From contig NZ_LR733293.1 in assembly GCF_902506095.1 (NCBI RefSeq), forward strand, positions 602,416-666,415: DNA of 64,000 nt. The letters run 5' to 3'. Shown here piece by piece: positions 1-7,510 of the stretch. Under the pieces are notes generated by a model. The model was not told the DNA's origin, made no database searches, and was given only the letters and a program-made list of their open reading frames with translations. The position numbers and the translations under genes are program-made. How positions within the stretch are numbered: the stretch's first letter is position 1; every line of letters starts with the position of its first letter. The DNA comes from Arthrobacter sp. 9AX (GTDB taxonomy: Bacteria; Actinomycetota; Actinomycetes; Actinomycetales; Micrococcaceae).

Positions 1-90
1 TCGCTCGAGCTGGAAACCCGGGACATCACCCACGACGAACGCCCCGCAGCAGCCGCCAAGGCCGCGAGCTTCATCACGGACCTCATCTGA
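1..90 (+). CDS. 3' end of a cut gene upstream of the tetritol cassette (function unknown)
   Basis: An open frame enters from the left edge and ends in TGA at 88-90, giving the last 29 residues (SLELETRD...ASFITDLI). The tail is rich in Ala and Lys and looks like a terminal helix. It ends 28 bases before the next start codon, on the same strand, so it is probably the preceding gene of the same operon. Too little remains to name a family. Sugar-phosphate isomerases of the TIM-barrel type are common neighbours of such kinases, but this is only a guess from context. Confidence 0.6.
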   Translation, partial: SLELETRDITHDERPAAAAKAASFITDLI

Positions 91-118
91 CCATCTGCAT
101 CACCACCAAGGAGCAACC

Positions 119-892
119 ATGACCACCATCCAGCGCACTGCCGTCCTCACCGGGGCCACCTCCGACCGGGGCATCGGCCTCACCACCGCCCGCCGCTACG
201 CCAACCAGGGCTGGGCCGTGGTCATCCTCGACCTCGACGGCGAGAAGTCCGCCAAGGTTGCAGCCGAGATCGGCAACGAGTTCAACGTCCCGGTGTTTGG
301 CCACGAAATCGACGTCGCCAATGAAGCCTCCGTCACTGCCGCCCAGGCCGCCGTGGCCGCCGAGGTTGCCGCCGGCAACCTGCCTCCCGTGGGTGCCCTC
401 GCCAACATCGCCGGCATCACCTCCCCTGTCCCGTTCCTCGAAACCACGCTCGAGCTGTGGCACAAGGTCATGGACGTCAACGCCACCGGCACCTACCTGG
501 TGACCAAGGCATTCCTGCCCGGCATGATCGAGAACGGCTGGGGCCGGATCGTGAACATGTCTTCCGTGTCCGCGCAGCGCGGCGGCGGCGTCTTCGGCAA
601 GGTCCCGTACTCCGCGGCGAAGGCAGCCATCCTCGGCTTCACCAAGGCACTGGCCCGCGAACTCGGCACTACCGGCGTCACGGTCAATGCGATCACGCCG
701 GGCGCCGTGGACACCAACATCCGAGTGGGCAGCACCGAGGAGCAGGAAGCAGCCATCAACGCCGGCATCCCGTTGGGACGCAACGCCACCACCGATGAAG
801 TGGCAGCCGTGATCACCTTCCTGTCCTCCGAGGACTCGGCCTACCTCACCGGTACCACCGTGGACATCAACGGCGGAAGCCACATGCACTGA
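119..892 (+). CDS. dthD: SDR-family alcohol dehydrogenase, probably D-threitol (tetritol) dehydrogenase
   Basis: This 257-residue protein is a classical short-chain dehydrogenase/reductase. The nucleotide-binding motif TGATSDRGIG is at residues 11-20, NIAGI at 96-100, Asn121, and the catalytic Ser151, Tyr164 and Lys168 (YSAAK). A good ribosome site (AAGGAG, 108-113) supports the ATG. The next genes encode a DhaK-DhaL kinase and an RpiB-type isomerase. That trio matches the D-threitol route described for Mycobacterium smegmatis, where DthD oxidises D-threitol to D-erythrulose, DerK phosphorylates it and DerI isomerises the phosphate. The SDR fold and active site are certain. The substrate is inferred from the neighbours; another polyol of similar size is possible. 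Confidence 0.72.
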   Translation: MTTIQRTAVLTGATSDRGIGLTTARRYANQGWAVVILDLDGEKSAKVAAEIGNEFNVPVFGHEIDVANEASVTAAQAAVAAEVAAGNLPPVGALANIAGITSPVPFLETTLELWHKVMDVNATGTYLVTKAFLPGMIENGWGRIVNMSSVSAQRGGGVFGKVPYSAAKAAILGFTKALARELGTTGVTVNAITPGAVDTNIRVGSTEEQEAAINAGIPLGRNATTDEVAAVITFLSSEDSAYLTGTTVDINGGSHMH

Positions 893-936
893 CGGTCCTG
901 TTCGCCCCAAAAACCACGGATGCCGGAGAGCCCACC

Positions 937-2685
937 ATGACAAAGATCTTCAACGACCCCTCAAACTTCGCCGAGGAAGCCCTGGCAGGTTTCTGCGACG
1001 TCCACTCGAACCTTGTGCGCCAGGTCCCCGGCGGCGCCGTCCGGCGCCACCGGCCTGTCCAGCCCAAGGTGGCCGTCCTGGCCGGCGGCGGGTCCGGGCA
1101 CTATCCGGCCTTCGCCGGCCTGATCGGCCAGGGATTTGCCGACGGCGCCGTGGTGGGCAACATCTTCACCTCGCCATCAGCGCAGCAGGCTTATGCCGTG
1201 GCCAAAGCCGCGGAGTCCGGCGCCGGCATCGTCTTCACCTATGGAAACTACGCAGGCGACGTGATGAACTTCGGCATGGCCAGCGAGCGGCTCGCCGCCG
1301 AGGGCATCGCGGTGGAGAACGTCCTGGTCACGGATGATATCGCCAGCGCACCGCCGTCGGAAGTGGACAAACGCCGCGGCATCGCCGGTGACTTCACTGT
1401 CTTCAAGATTATGGGCGCCGCCGCCGAAACCGGCGCCGGCCTGGCCGACGTCGTCCGCCTTGGGCGCCTGGCCAACGCCAGGACCCGCACCATCGGCAGC
1501 GCCTTCTCCGGCTGCACTTTTCCCGGCGCGTCCGCGCCGCTGTTCTCCCTTCAGGACGGGCAGATGGGCCTGGGCCTGGGCATCCACGGTGAGCCCGGCC
1601 TTTTCGACACCGACCTTCCTTCCGCCGAGGAGCTGGGCCGGGAACTCGTCACCCGGCTGCTTGCCGAAACCCCGGAGGGTGCCGGGACCCGGATCGCCGT
1701 TATCCTCAACGGGCTCGGCTCCACCAAGCATGAAGAGCTCTTTGTCCTCTGGGGAACCGTGGCGCCGCTGCTGCGCGCGGCCGGCTACACGCTGGTCATG
1801 CCCGAGGTGGGTGAACTGGTCACCAGCCTGGACATGGCCGGTGTCTCCCTGACCGTCACCTGGCTGGACGACGAACTGGAGCCACTGTGGGTTGCTCCGG
1901 CCGAGACCCCGGCGTACCGCCGCGGGAACACCGCCCGGGAGTCCGGGGCCGCCGCCGTTGAAGAAGCGCACGACGCCGGCACGGACGTTGCGGCGTTCGT
2001 CGCCTCGCCCGCCTCCCGTGACTATGCCCGCGCCTGCGTTGCGGCGCTCGAAGCAGCACGCTCCTCAATCCGTGAAGCCGAGGAAGTACTCGGCAGGATG
2101 GACGCGATCGCGGGTGACGGCGACCATGGCCGCGGCATGGTCCGGGGCATCGACGCCGCAGCCGCGGCGGCCGCCATCGCCCTGGAGCAGGGCGCCGGAG
2201 CGGGGGACGTGCTTGCTGCTGCGGGCGATGCCTGGGCGGACAAGGCGGGCGGAACATCAGGTGTGCTGTGGGGAGCAGGCTTGCGGGCTCTCGGCGAATC
2301 GGTTGCGAATTCCGCTGTTCCCGCTCCGCAGGAGTTGGCCGCTGCAGTGACCGCGTTCGCGGAGCGGGTCGTGCAGCTGGGCAAAGCGGAAACCGGTGAC
2401 AAAACCATGGTGGACGCCCTGCTGCCTTTCGCTGAAACCCTTGGCAGGCTGGTGGACAAGGGCCGGCCCTTGGACGCGGCCTGGGAGGAAGCGGCCCGCC
2501 GCGCCACGGACGCTGCGGCGGCCACTGCTGACCTGCTGCCGTTGAAAGGCCGTGCCCGTCCCCTGGCCGGGAAGAGCCTTGGAACCCCGGACCCCGGCGC
2601 CACGTCGCTGGCCATGCTGTTCACCGTGATGGGCCCGCACTTCACGGCCATTCCCGCCAAGGAACCGGCCGCAGCCCAGGCGTAA
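937..2685 (+). CDS. derK: One-chain dihydroxyacetone-type kinase (DhaK-DhaL), probably D-erythrulose kinase
   Basis: This 582-residue protein fuses two domains. The DhaK substrate domain (about residues 1-330) carries GGGSGH at 50-55 and the substrate-binding histidine His217 in GLGIHGEPG, which forms a covalent hemiaminal with the keto substrate in this family. After a linker, the DhaL ATP domain (about 360-575) has the metal-binding GDGDHG at 393-398 and a GGTSG turn. The single-chain form uses ATP directly, unlike the PTS-coupled DhaK/DhaL/DhaM enzymes. The start is 44 bases after the SDR stop, so the genes are probably co-transcribed. In M. smegmatis the equivalent DerK phosphorylates D-erythrulose. 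Plain dihydroxyacetone kinase activity cannot be excluded. Confidence 0.8.
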   Translation: MTKIFNDPSNFAEEALAGFCDVHSNLVRQVPGGAVRRHRPVQPKVAVLAGGGSGHYPAFAGLIGQGFADGAVVGNIFTSPSAQQAYAVAKAAESGAGIVFTYGNYAGDVMNFGMASERLAAEGIAVENVLVTDDIASAPPSEVDKRRGIAGDFTVFKIMGAAAETGAGLADVVRLGRLANARTRTIGSAFSGCTFPGASAPLFSLQDGQMGLGLGIHGEPGLFDTDLPSAEELGRELVTRLLAETPEGAGTRIAVILNGLGSTKHEELFVLWGTVAPLLRAAGYTLVMPEVGELVTSLDMAGVSLTVTWLDDELEPLWVAPAETPAYRRGNTARESGAAAVEEAHDAGTDVAAFVASPASRDYARACVAALEAARSSIREAEEVLGRMDAIAGDGDHGRGMVRGIDAAAAAAAIALEQGAGAGDVLAAAGDAWADKAGGTSGVLWGAGLRALGESVANSAVPAPQELAAAVTAFAERVVQLGKAETGDKTMVDALLPFAETLGRLVDKGRPLDAAWEEAARRATDAAAATADLLPLKGRARPLAGKSLGTPDPGATSLAMLFTVMGPHFTAIPAKEPAAAQA

Positions 2686-2762
2686 GCGGGCTCACCAAAA
2701 CCGGCGCAAGCAAACCGGCTCAGGCAGAGCCGGACCACAAGCATCAAACGGAAGGACAAACC

Positions 2763-3233
2763 ATGGGGCTGCGGCTTATCGTGGGCGCGGACGAAGCAGG
2801 CGTGGACTACAAGGACAAGGTCCTTGAGGACCTCCGGCAGGATCCCCGCGTCAGCGAAGTCATCGATATCGGCGTAAACCGCACTGACGCCACGGACGAT
2901 TTCACCCGGCCGTATCCGTACGTGGGGATCGCGGCAGGAGAGATGATCCGGGACGGCGCCGCCGACCGTGCCATCCTCTTTTGCGGCACTGGCATCGGGG
3001 TGGCCATCGCTGCGAACAAGGTGGAGGGGATCCGGGCCACGGCTGCGCACGATTCGTTTTCCGTTGAGCGCTCCATCCTGTCCAACGACTGCCAGGTGCT
3101 CACCATGGGCCAGCGTGTGGTGGGCATCGAACTGGCGCGCCGCCTGGCGAGGGAGTGGATCGGCTACACCTTTGACCCGGCTTCCGCGTCGGCGGGCAAG
3201 GTTAAGGTCCTGACGGACTTCGAAGCCTGCTGA
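2763..3233 (+). CDS. derI: RpiB/LacA-family sugar-phosphate isomerase, probably D-erythrulose 4-phosphate isomerase
   Basis: The 156-residue protein has the RpiB signature: catalytic Cys74 in the phosphate loop CGTGIG (74-79), His96 and Asn108 near a second cysteine (Cys110). RpiB-type enzymes interconvert aldose and ketose phosphates through an enediol. Here the kinase just upstream would supply D-erythrulose 4-phosphate, and the product would be D-erythrose 4-phosphate, which enters the pentose phosphate pathway. The ATG has a clear ribosome site (GGAAGG, 2750-2755) and lies 77 bases after the kinase. A ribose-5-phosphate isomerase B role is the main alternative; the operon context favours the tetrose role. 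Confidence 0.75.
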   Translation: MGLRLIVGADEAGVDYKDKVLEDLRQDPRVSEVIDIGVNRTDATDDFTRPYPYVGIAAGEMIRDGAADRAILFCGTGIGVAIAANKVEGIRATAAHDSFSVERSILSNDCQVLTMGQRVVGIELARRLAREWIGYTFDPASASAGKVKVLTDFEAC

Positions 3234-3258
3234 CCTGCCGGCGCATGAGGGCAAAGCA

Positions 3259-3522
3259 ATGAAGCCGTACCGCTACCACGACTGGTACCGGCTGGTTGGA
3301 ATACCCGTGGAGGTCCGCAAGGACTTTGAGATGGTGCGCACCGGCGTGGTGGACGATGCCATGGAGGATTCTTCCGCCTTGTGGCTTGCCGCGGACGCCG
3401 GCGGCGGCAGGGCCCTGTTTTCCGCCGCCGAGGGCTACGAGGTGTGGATCCGGCCGCGGGAACTGGGCGGAAGGCTCTGCTACAAGATGGCAGCTGCCCA
3501 GCTCCCGGCGTCCCGCCGCTGA
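3259..3522 (+). CDS. Small conserved-looking hypothetical protein at the end of the tetritol operon
   Basis: An 87-residue protein, not recognised. It is rich in aromatic and charged residues near the start (MKPYRYHDWYRL) and has no signal peptide or membrane segment. It starts 25 bases after the isomerase stop behind a GAGGG ribosome site and keeps the local codon bias, so it is likely the last gene of the same operon. No function can be assigned from its sequence. Confidence 0.55.
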   Translation: MKPYRYHDWYRLVGIPVEVRKDFEMVRTGVVDDAMEDSSALWLAADAGGGRALFSAAEGYEVWIRPRELGGRLCYKMAAAQLPASRR

Positions 3523-3563
3523 CCTGGCCGCCGCGAGGGGTGGGCTTCGGGCGCCGCGGTTCC

Positions 3564-3569
3564 TACACT
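3564..3569 (+). promoter_or_regulatory. -10 element (TACACT) of a leaderless gene
   Basis: TACACT ends six bases before the ATG of the SRPBCC gene, so transcription would begin at or next to the start codon. No ribosome site is present. The same geometry occurs before several other genes in this window. Confidence 0.45.
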
Positions 3570-3575
3570 GGGGTG

Positions 3576-4016
3576 ATGATCACAGTCACCGGAAGTGTGG
3601 AAACAAAACTGCCCGCCGACCAGGCCTTCGCCTACATGCGGGAGTTCGAGCACACCAGCGAGTGGGATCCCAGCACCCCGGTGATGGACAAGCTGACCCC
3701 GGGCCCGGTGGCAGTGGGCCACCGGTACCACGCCGAGTCTGAGTTCCGGGGCAAGCGGCAGTCCCTGGAATACGAAGTCATTGAACTGACGGACAACCAC
3801 ATCAAGCTCCGTGGTGAAAACAAGACGGTGACAGCCTTCGACTCCATTGATGTCAGCCCCTCAGACGTGGGCTCCGTGGTCAAGTACACGGCAGAATTCA
3901 GCATCAAGGGCGCCGCGAAAATCATCCAGCCACTCCTGAAGCCGGCATTTATGTCGCTGCGGGACCCGGCGCTGACTGGAATCAGGGATACCCTCAACGC
4001 CCGCGCCCTGGCCTAG
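3576..4016 (+). CDS. SRPBCC-family (START/Bet v1-like) protein
   Basis: A 146-residue protein with the layout of the polyketide cyclase/dehydrase SRPBCC group: an N-terminal strand (MITVTGSVETKLPADQAF), the sequence YMREFEHTSEWDP, a central beta-sheet and a long C-terminal helix. These proteins form a hydrophobic ligand pocket; the ligand cannot be read from sequence. Longer in-frame starts exist upstream, but the ATG at 3576 is chosen because the family motif begins there and a -10-like TACACT lies just ahead, which points to a leaderless message. It stands alone between the tetritol operon and genes on the other strand. Confidence 0.7.
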   Translation: MITVTGSVETKLPADQAFAYMREFEHTSEWDPSTPVMDKLTPGPVAVGHRYHAESEFRGKRQSLEYEVIELTDNHIKLRGENKTVTAFDSIDVSPSDVGSVVKYTAEFSIKGAAKIIQPLLKPAFMSLRDPALTGIRDTLNARALA

Positions 4017-4085
4017 GACCGCGCCCTCGGCGGAACCCGCGCAGGGCCTGGACCCCGCGCCCTGGCGGGGAACACCCGGACCTGC

Positions 4086-4388
4086 CTACTTTGAGGTTTG
4101 GGGACCGGCGGGATCCTTCCGCACAAGGCTGAGCAGGGAGTCGCTGTAAGGGGCCATCGCCAGCAGTTCACGAGGCCGGCCCGCAGGATCCGAATACTCG
4201 TTGACAGCCTGGGACAGGATGTCGCGTTCCTTCGAGGGAAGCCTGGTCAGTCCCGCGCTGTACTCCTTGACGTCCTGTTGGGTGGCGTTGCCGCCCAGGG
4301 CAATGTAATCGAGCCACAGCTGTGCCAGGTCAAGATCGTGTTCCTTGATGACGCCGCCTGTCAAGGCCTGCTGGTCGTTCTCGTCCAT
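4086..4388 (-). CDS. Hypothetical protein, about 100 residues
   Basis: A 100-residue soluble protein beginning MDENDQQALTGG. It contains a predicted helical stretch with LAQLWLDYIALGG and no known motif. The reading frame stays open further upstream to 4562, but that extension overlaps the 3' end of the next gene in another frame and has poor composition, so the internal ATG preceded by GGACGGAG is preferred. It follows an SDR gene on the same strand and may be co-transcribed with it. Function unknown. Confidence 0.55.
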   Translation of the reverse strand: MDENDQQALTGGVIKEHDLDLAQLWLDYIALGGNATQQDVKEYSAGLTRLPSKERDILSQAVNEYSDPAGRPRELLAMAPYSDSLLSLVRKDPAGPQTSK

Positions 4389-4459
4389 TGCTCCGTCCGC
4401 TCTCAAGAGAGTTCCTCTCCTGTGGGTTCGGAGCCATCCGCATGATGGATGGGTGGGTT

Positions 4460-5329
4460 TTAGGAATGCTTTATCAGGCTGGTGCACGCCTCCCACAACC
4501 TCTTCCGGGCGCCCGGATCCGAGCCCATCCCTGGCGTGGGAAGTTCCTTCCGCTTTGCCCACAACTTGCCCGAAACGTGGGCCGTTTCGGGTGAGCCGGC
4601 AAGCCAGATGGCCGTGTCCGCAGCCTTCCCGGCAGGGACGCCGAAGGTGTTGGTGATCCAGCGGAAAGGGCCTCCCACGTCCTGCAGCAGTGCGGTGTTT
4701 TTGACCAGCCCCGGGTGCACCGCATTCGCCACCACCCCTGTTCCGCGAAGCCGTTCGGCGAACTCCTGGGTCAGGAGGACGCGGGCAAGCATGGTGGGCG
4801 GCGTGGAGCGCAGGAAACTGTACTTGCCCGTCGCTGTCTGGAGATCGTCGAAGTTCAGCGAGGTGTTGCCGTACCGCGACGCCACATTTACGATGCGCGC
4901 ACCCGGTGTACCTGCTGGACGCGCTGCATCCGCTCCGCGTTGCAGCGCGTCCAGCAGGAGATTGGTCAGCAGGAAATAAGCCATAACGTTCGTGGCGAAG
5001 GTCAGCTCGAGCCCGTCCGGCGTCACATGGCGTTCCTTCCGGAACACACCGGCAGCGTTGACCAGGACGTCCAACCGTTCGTGCCGGGAGAGGAAGTCTG
5101 ATGCCGCCGAGCGGATGGAGGACTGGACCGACAGGTCACAGGCCAGCGGTTCGAGCCGGGCGCCGGGGACCTGGGTGCGGATTGCATCCATCGCTTCCTC
5201 GGTCCGGTCCATGGAACGTCCGACGACGACAACCGCCGCCCCTTCGCGTGCCAGCCCCGCGGCCACCGCCTTTGCCAGCCCGCCGGTCGCACCGGTCACG
5301 AGCACCAGCCGCCCGTCCATTGAACCCAT
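4460..5329 (-). CDS. Retinol-dehydrogenase-type SDR protein lacking the catalytic Tyr and Lys
   Basis: A 289-residue SDR with an intact cofactor motif (TGATGGLAKA, about residues 12-21), an NAAG motif and the Ser of VASRYG. Where relatives carry YxxSKLANVL, this protein reads TPPTMLARVL, so the catalytic Tyr and Lys are replaced by Thr and Met while the flanking residues stay aligned. It may bind NAD(P) without normal SDR catalysis, or use other residues. The ATG has an AGGAGG ribosome site (minus strand, 5335-5340). It diverges from a tetR gene across a 137-base spacer that holds a perfect palindrome, so it is a likely target of that regulator. Confidence 0.78.
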   Translation of the reverse strand: MGSMDGRLVLVTGATGGLAKAVAAGLAREGAAVVVVGRSMDRTEEAMDAIRTQVPGARLEPLACDLSVQSSIRSAASDFLSRHERLDVLVNAAGVFRKERHVTPDGLELTFATNVMAYFLLTNLLLDALQRGADAARPAGTPGARIVNVASRYGNTSLNFDDLQTATGKYSFLRSTPPTMLARVLLTQEFAERLRGTGVVANAVHPGLVKNTALLQDVGGPFRWITNTFGVPAGKAADTAIWLAGSPETAHVSGKLWAKRKELPTPGMGSDPGARKRLWEACTSLIKHS

Positions 5330-5415
5330 CGCCGCCTCCTGACCGCTGAAACGCCTTCAGGTTACGCCTCCAAGGCTTTCCTTTCAGCAAAATTCGCGGG
5401 CACTGGAATCAGCCT

Positions 5416-5451
5416 CAGTCCAGTAGGTAGACTGGTCTACCTACTGGACTG
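5416..5451. promoter_or_regulatory. Perfect 36-bp palindrome: predicted TetR-family operator
   Basis: Two 17-base arms (CAGTCCAGTAGGTAGAC and its exact complement) flank a 2-base centre. The core TAGACTGGTCTA resembles operators of LmrA/YxaF-type TetR repressors. It lies between the divergent SDR and tetR genes, 15 bases before the tetR ATG, where binding would block both promoters. This suggests autoregulation plus control of the SDR. Confidence 0.8.
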
Positions 5452-5466
5452 TAAAAAGGAGCTCCC

Positions 5467-6201
5467 ATGTCCCCGGCCGACGCCGCCCTGCCAACGAAGA
5501 AGCGTGCCCGTGCGCTGTTGCTCGAGGCCGCCGCGAGGCTGTTCTACGCCCAAGGTGTGGGTGCCACGGGAATCGACGCCATTACGGCCGAAGCCGGCGT
5601 GGCCAAGAAAAGCCTGTACAACAACTTCGCGTCGAAGTCGGCCCTGGTGGCTGCTTACCTTGAGGCCCGGCACGAGGAATGGCTGGGCCTGTACCAGGTG
5701 CGGCTGGACAGCGCTGCCGGACCCAAGGAGCGGGTGCTGGCCACTTTTGATGCCTACGTCGACCACGCGAACTTTGCCTATGACCACGGATTCCGTGGCT
5801 GTGGCTTGCTCAATGCTGCGGCGGAACTGCCCGCAGGAAGCCCAGGGCGGGTGGCGGTCCGGCGCCACAAGGAGGAGGTGGAGGCGCTCCTGGCCACGCA
5901 CTTGGGGGAGTTGCTGCCGGGCCAGGACGACAGGCGCGTCCGGCTTGCCGGCCACCTCGCCTTCCTGCTGGAGGGCGCCATGGTCCGGGCAGGGCTCGAT
6001 GGCGGGGACGCCCGGCTGCTGGAGGGCCGGATGATTGCCGGGCAGATGCTGGACGAGCTGCGAGCACTCCCGCGGGCGGCTCCTTCCGTCTGTCCCGGTC
6101 CGGACATCTGCCCGGACCATTCTGGGGTGCAGTCTTTGTTCTGGCGGCGTCGGTGCTGTGGGGGACCACTGGAACGGCCGCCACTTTTGCTCCGGCGGTG
6201 A
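5467..6201 (+). CDS. TetR-family transcriptional repressor (LmrA/YxaF-like), with an out-of-frame C-terminal tail
   Basis: The first 200 residues form a normal TetR repressor: a helix-turn-helix at about 35-55 (DAITAEAGVAKKSLYNNFASK) and a ligand-domain sequence FRGCGLLNAAAELPAG (109-124) typical of the LmrA/YxaF branch. The ATG has an AAGGAG site (5455-5460). Relatives usually end near residue 190-200. Here the frame runs on for about 40 residues of unlikely composition (Cys/Pro/Arg-rich) over the expected first membrane helix of the next gene, which is in another frame. That suggests a small indel or an unusual start for the next gene. The operator is the 36-bp palindrome upstream. Confidence 0.82.
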   Translation: MSPADAALPTKKRARALLLEAAARLFYAQGVGATGIDAITAEAGVAKKSLYNNFASKSALVAAYLEARHEEWLGLYQVRLDSAAGPKERVLATFDAYVDHANFAYDHGFRGCGLLNAAAELPAGSPGRVAVRRHKEEVEALLATHLGELLPGQDDRRVRLAGHLAFLLEGAMVRAGLDGGDARLLEGRMIAGQMLDELRALPRAAPSVCPGPDICPDHSGVQSLFWRRRCCGGPLERPPLLLRR

Positions 6202-7235
6202 GCCCGCTGGCCATTGGTGCAGTGGCGATGGGTGCGGGTGGTTTGTTCCAGGCCGTCTACGCAGCAAGGTCGATCGGCGGACAGTGGCGGCGCCTGTTGC
6301 AGCAATGGCCCCTGGTGTCGTTGGGAGCACTGGCCGTTGCTGTTTATCCCCTGGCTTTCTACACCTCCATGCACCTTGCCGGCGTCGCGGTGGGAACCGT
6401 GGTTTCCATTGGCTCGGCTCCGGTGGCTTCAGCCGTTATCGAGCGCTTTGCCGACCAGAAGCCGCTAACCCGCCGGTGGCTTGGCGGGGCCGTGCTCGGT
6501 GTGGGCGGCGCCGTCCTTTTGTCGATCGGCGGGCACCAGGCCGATGGCTCCGGCGCCGGCAGCGGCGAAGGGATCGCAGCACAGGAGCCCTGGGCTGTGC
6601 CGGCGGGTATCGCGCTGGGCCTGGTTGCGGGCGTGACGTACGCCCTCTATTCGTGGGCAGCGCACCGCCTTATCAGCGGTGGAGTATCCTCGCGGGCTAC
6701 GATGGGCACGGTTTTCGGCGTCGGTGGCGTGCTGTTGATCCCCGTCCTCTTCCTGACCGGCCGCCCGCTGGTCGAATCCTGGACGAATTTCGCTGTTGGA
6801 GCGTACATGGCCCTCGTCCCGATGTTTGCCGGCTATGTCCTGTTTGGGTGGGGCCTGGCCCGGATCCGGGCGAGCACCGCCACCGGCCTCTCCCTGGTGG
6901 AGACCGTCGTGGCTGCGGTGCTTGCCGTGCTGGTGGTGGGGGAGCGGCTCCCGGCCGCGGGCTGGATCGGAGCGGCCGCCGTCCTGGGCGGGCTGGCTTT
7001 CCTGCTGCCACAGGCGTCCGGACCGGGGGAACCCGCGGATGGTTGGAGGCCGGATCAGCCGTCCCGGCTACCCCGCCCGACCATGCCGGCCACGGCGGCT
7101 GTTGGTGCGTTTACGCTTGGCGAGGACAAGGTATGTGCCCAGGGCCACGAATGCGAATCCGGTGATTCCCAGTGCGGCGGTGTGGCCGCTGACGCCGGCA
7201 ATGAAGAGGACAAGGCCCAGCAGGCCCGCAGCTGA
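6153..7235 (+). CDS. EamA-family (DMT) membrane transporter; true start uncertain
   Basis: This is a ten-helix drug/metabolite transporter with two EamA repeats; each repeat ends in a helix and Pro/Gly pattern typical of the family. The first usual start codon in frame is GTG at 6153, but it would cut the first helix: the frame continues upstream as LPGPFWGAVFVLAASVLWG, which is what family members carry. Between 6030 and 6153 the only near-start codons in frame are CTG at 6090, 6108 and 6141. So either CTG 6108 is used, or a frameshift joins it to the tetR gene. Its last 56 codons overlap the converging DUF3040 gene. The substrate is unknown; linkage to the TetR regulator suggests an exporter. 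Confidence 0.72.
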   Translation: MLWGTTGTAATFAPAVSPLAIGAVAMGAGGLFQAVYAARSIGGQWRRLLQQWPLVSLGALAVAVYPLAFYTSMHLAGVAVGTVVSIGSAPVASAVIERFADQKPLTRRWLGGAVLGVGGAVLLSIGGHQADGSGAGSGEGIAAQEPWAVPAGIALGLVAGVTYALYSWAAHRLISGGVSSRATMGTVFGVGGVLLIPVLFLTGRPLVESWTNFAVGAYMALVPMFAGYVLFGWGLARIRASTATGLSLVETVVAAVLAVLVVGERLPAAGWIGAAAVLGGLAFLLPQASGPGEPADGWRPDQPSRLPRPTMPATAAVGAFTLGEDKVCAQGHECESGDSQCGGVAADAGNEEDKAQQARS

Positions 7236-7370
7236 ACCATACAGGAGGCCTGGCCTGAACCGGCGTGAGGGGTAGCCGGACAGCAGTTCCATCGCCAGGT
7301 GGGGGTCGTCGGCGATCAGCCCGAGTTCCAGCTCCTTGAGGAGCCTCCGCTCCTCTTCGGACATTGGCAT
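7068..7370 (-). CDS. DUF3040 family small membrane protein
   Basis: A 100-residue protein with the DUF3040 pattern: an N-terminal acidic helix (MPMSEEERRLLKELELGLIADDP), a short linker, then two membrane helices (about residues 41-60 and 65-84) and an Arg-rich tail. The family is found in actinobacteria and its role is not known. It converges on the EamA gene and overlaps its 3' end by 168 bases. Confidence 0.85.
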   Translation of the reverse strand: MPMSEEERRLLKELELGLIADDPHLAMELLSGYPSRRFRPGLLYGSAAGLLGLVLFIAGVSGHTAALGITGFAFVALGTYLVLAKRKRTNSRRGRHGRAG

Positions 7371-7510
7371 TGGACGCGCCTTGAAATCTCAATCGGGTCT
7401 ATCGATATTGACCGTAGGAGCCTTGGCCTGAGCAGTCAAGAGCTTTGCGAACCAGTGAACCCACGCATCCAGGAGAACGGCGCCGGTACGGGACTGCCGC
7501 CGTCGTCCTC

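Noticed and set aside
6035..7165. 376-codon frame overlapping the EamA gene on the same strand
   Set aside because: The EamA frame encodes proper membrane helices. This frame is Arg/Gly/Cys-rich and lacks family features.
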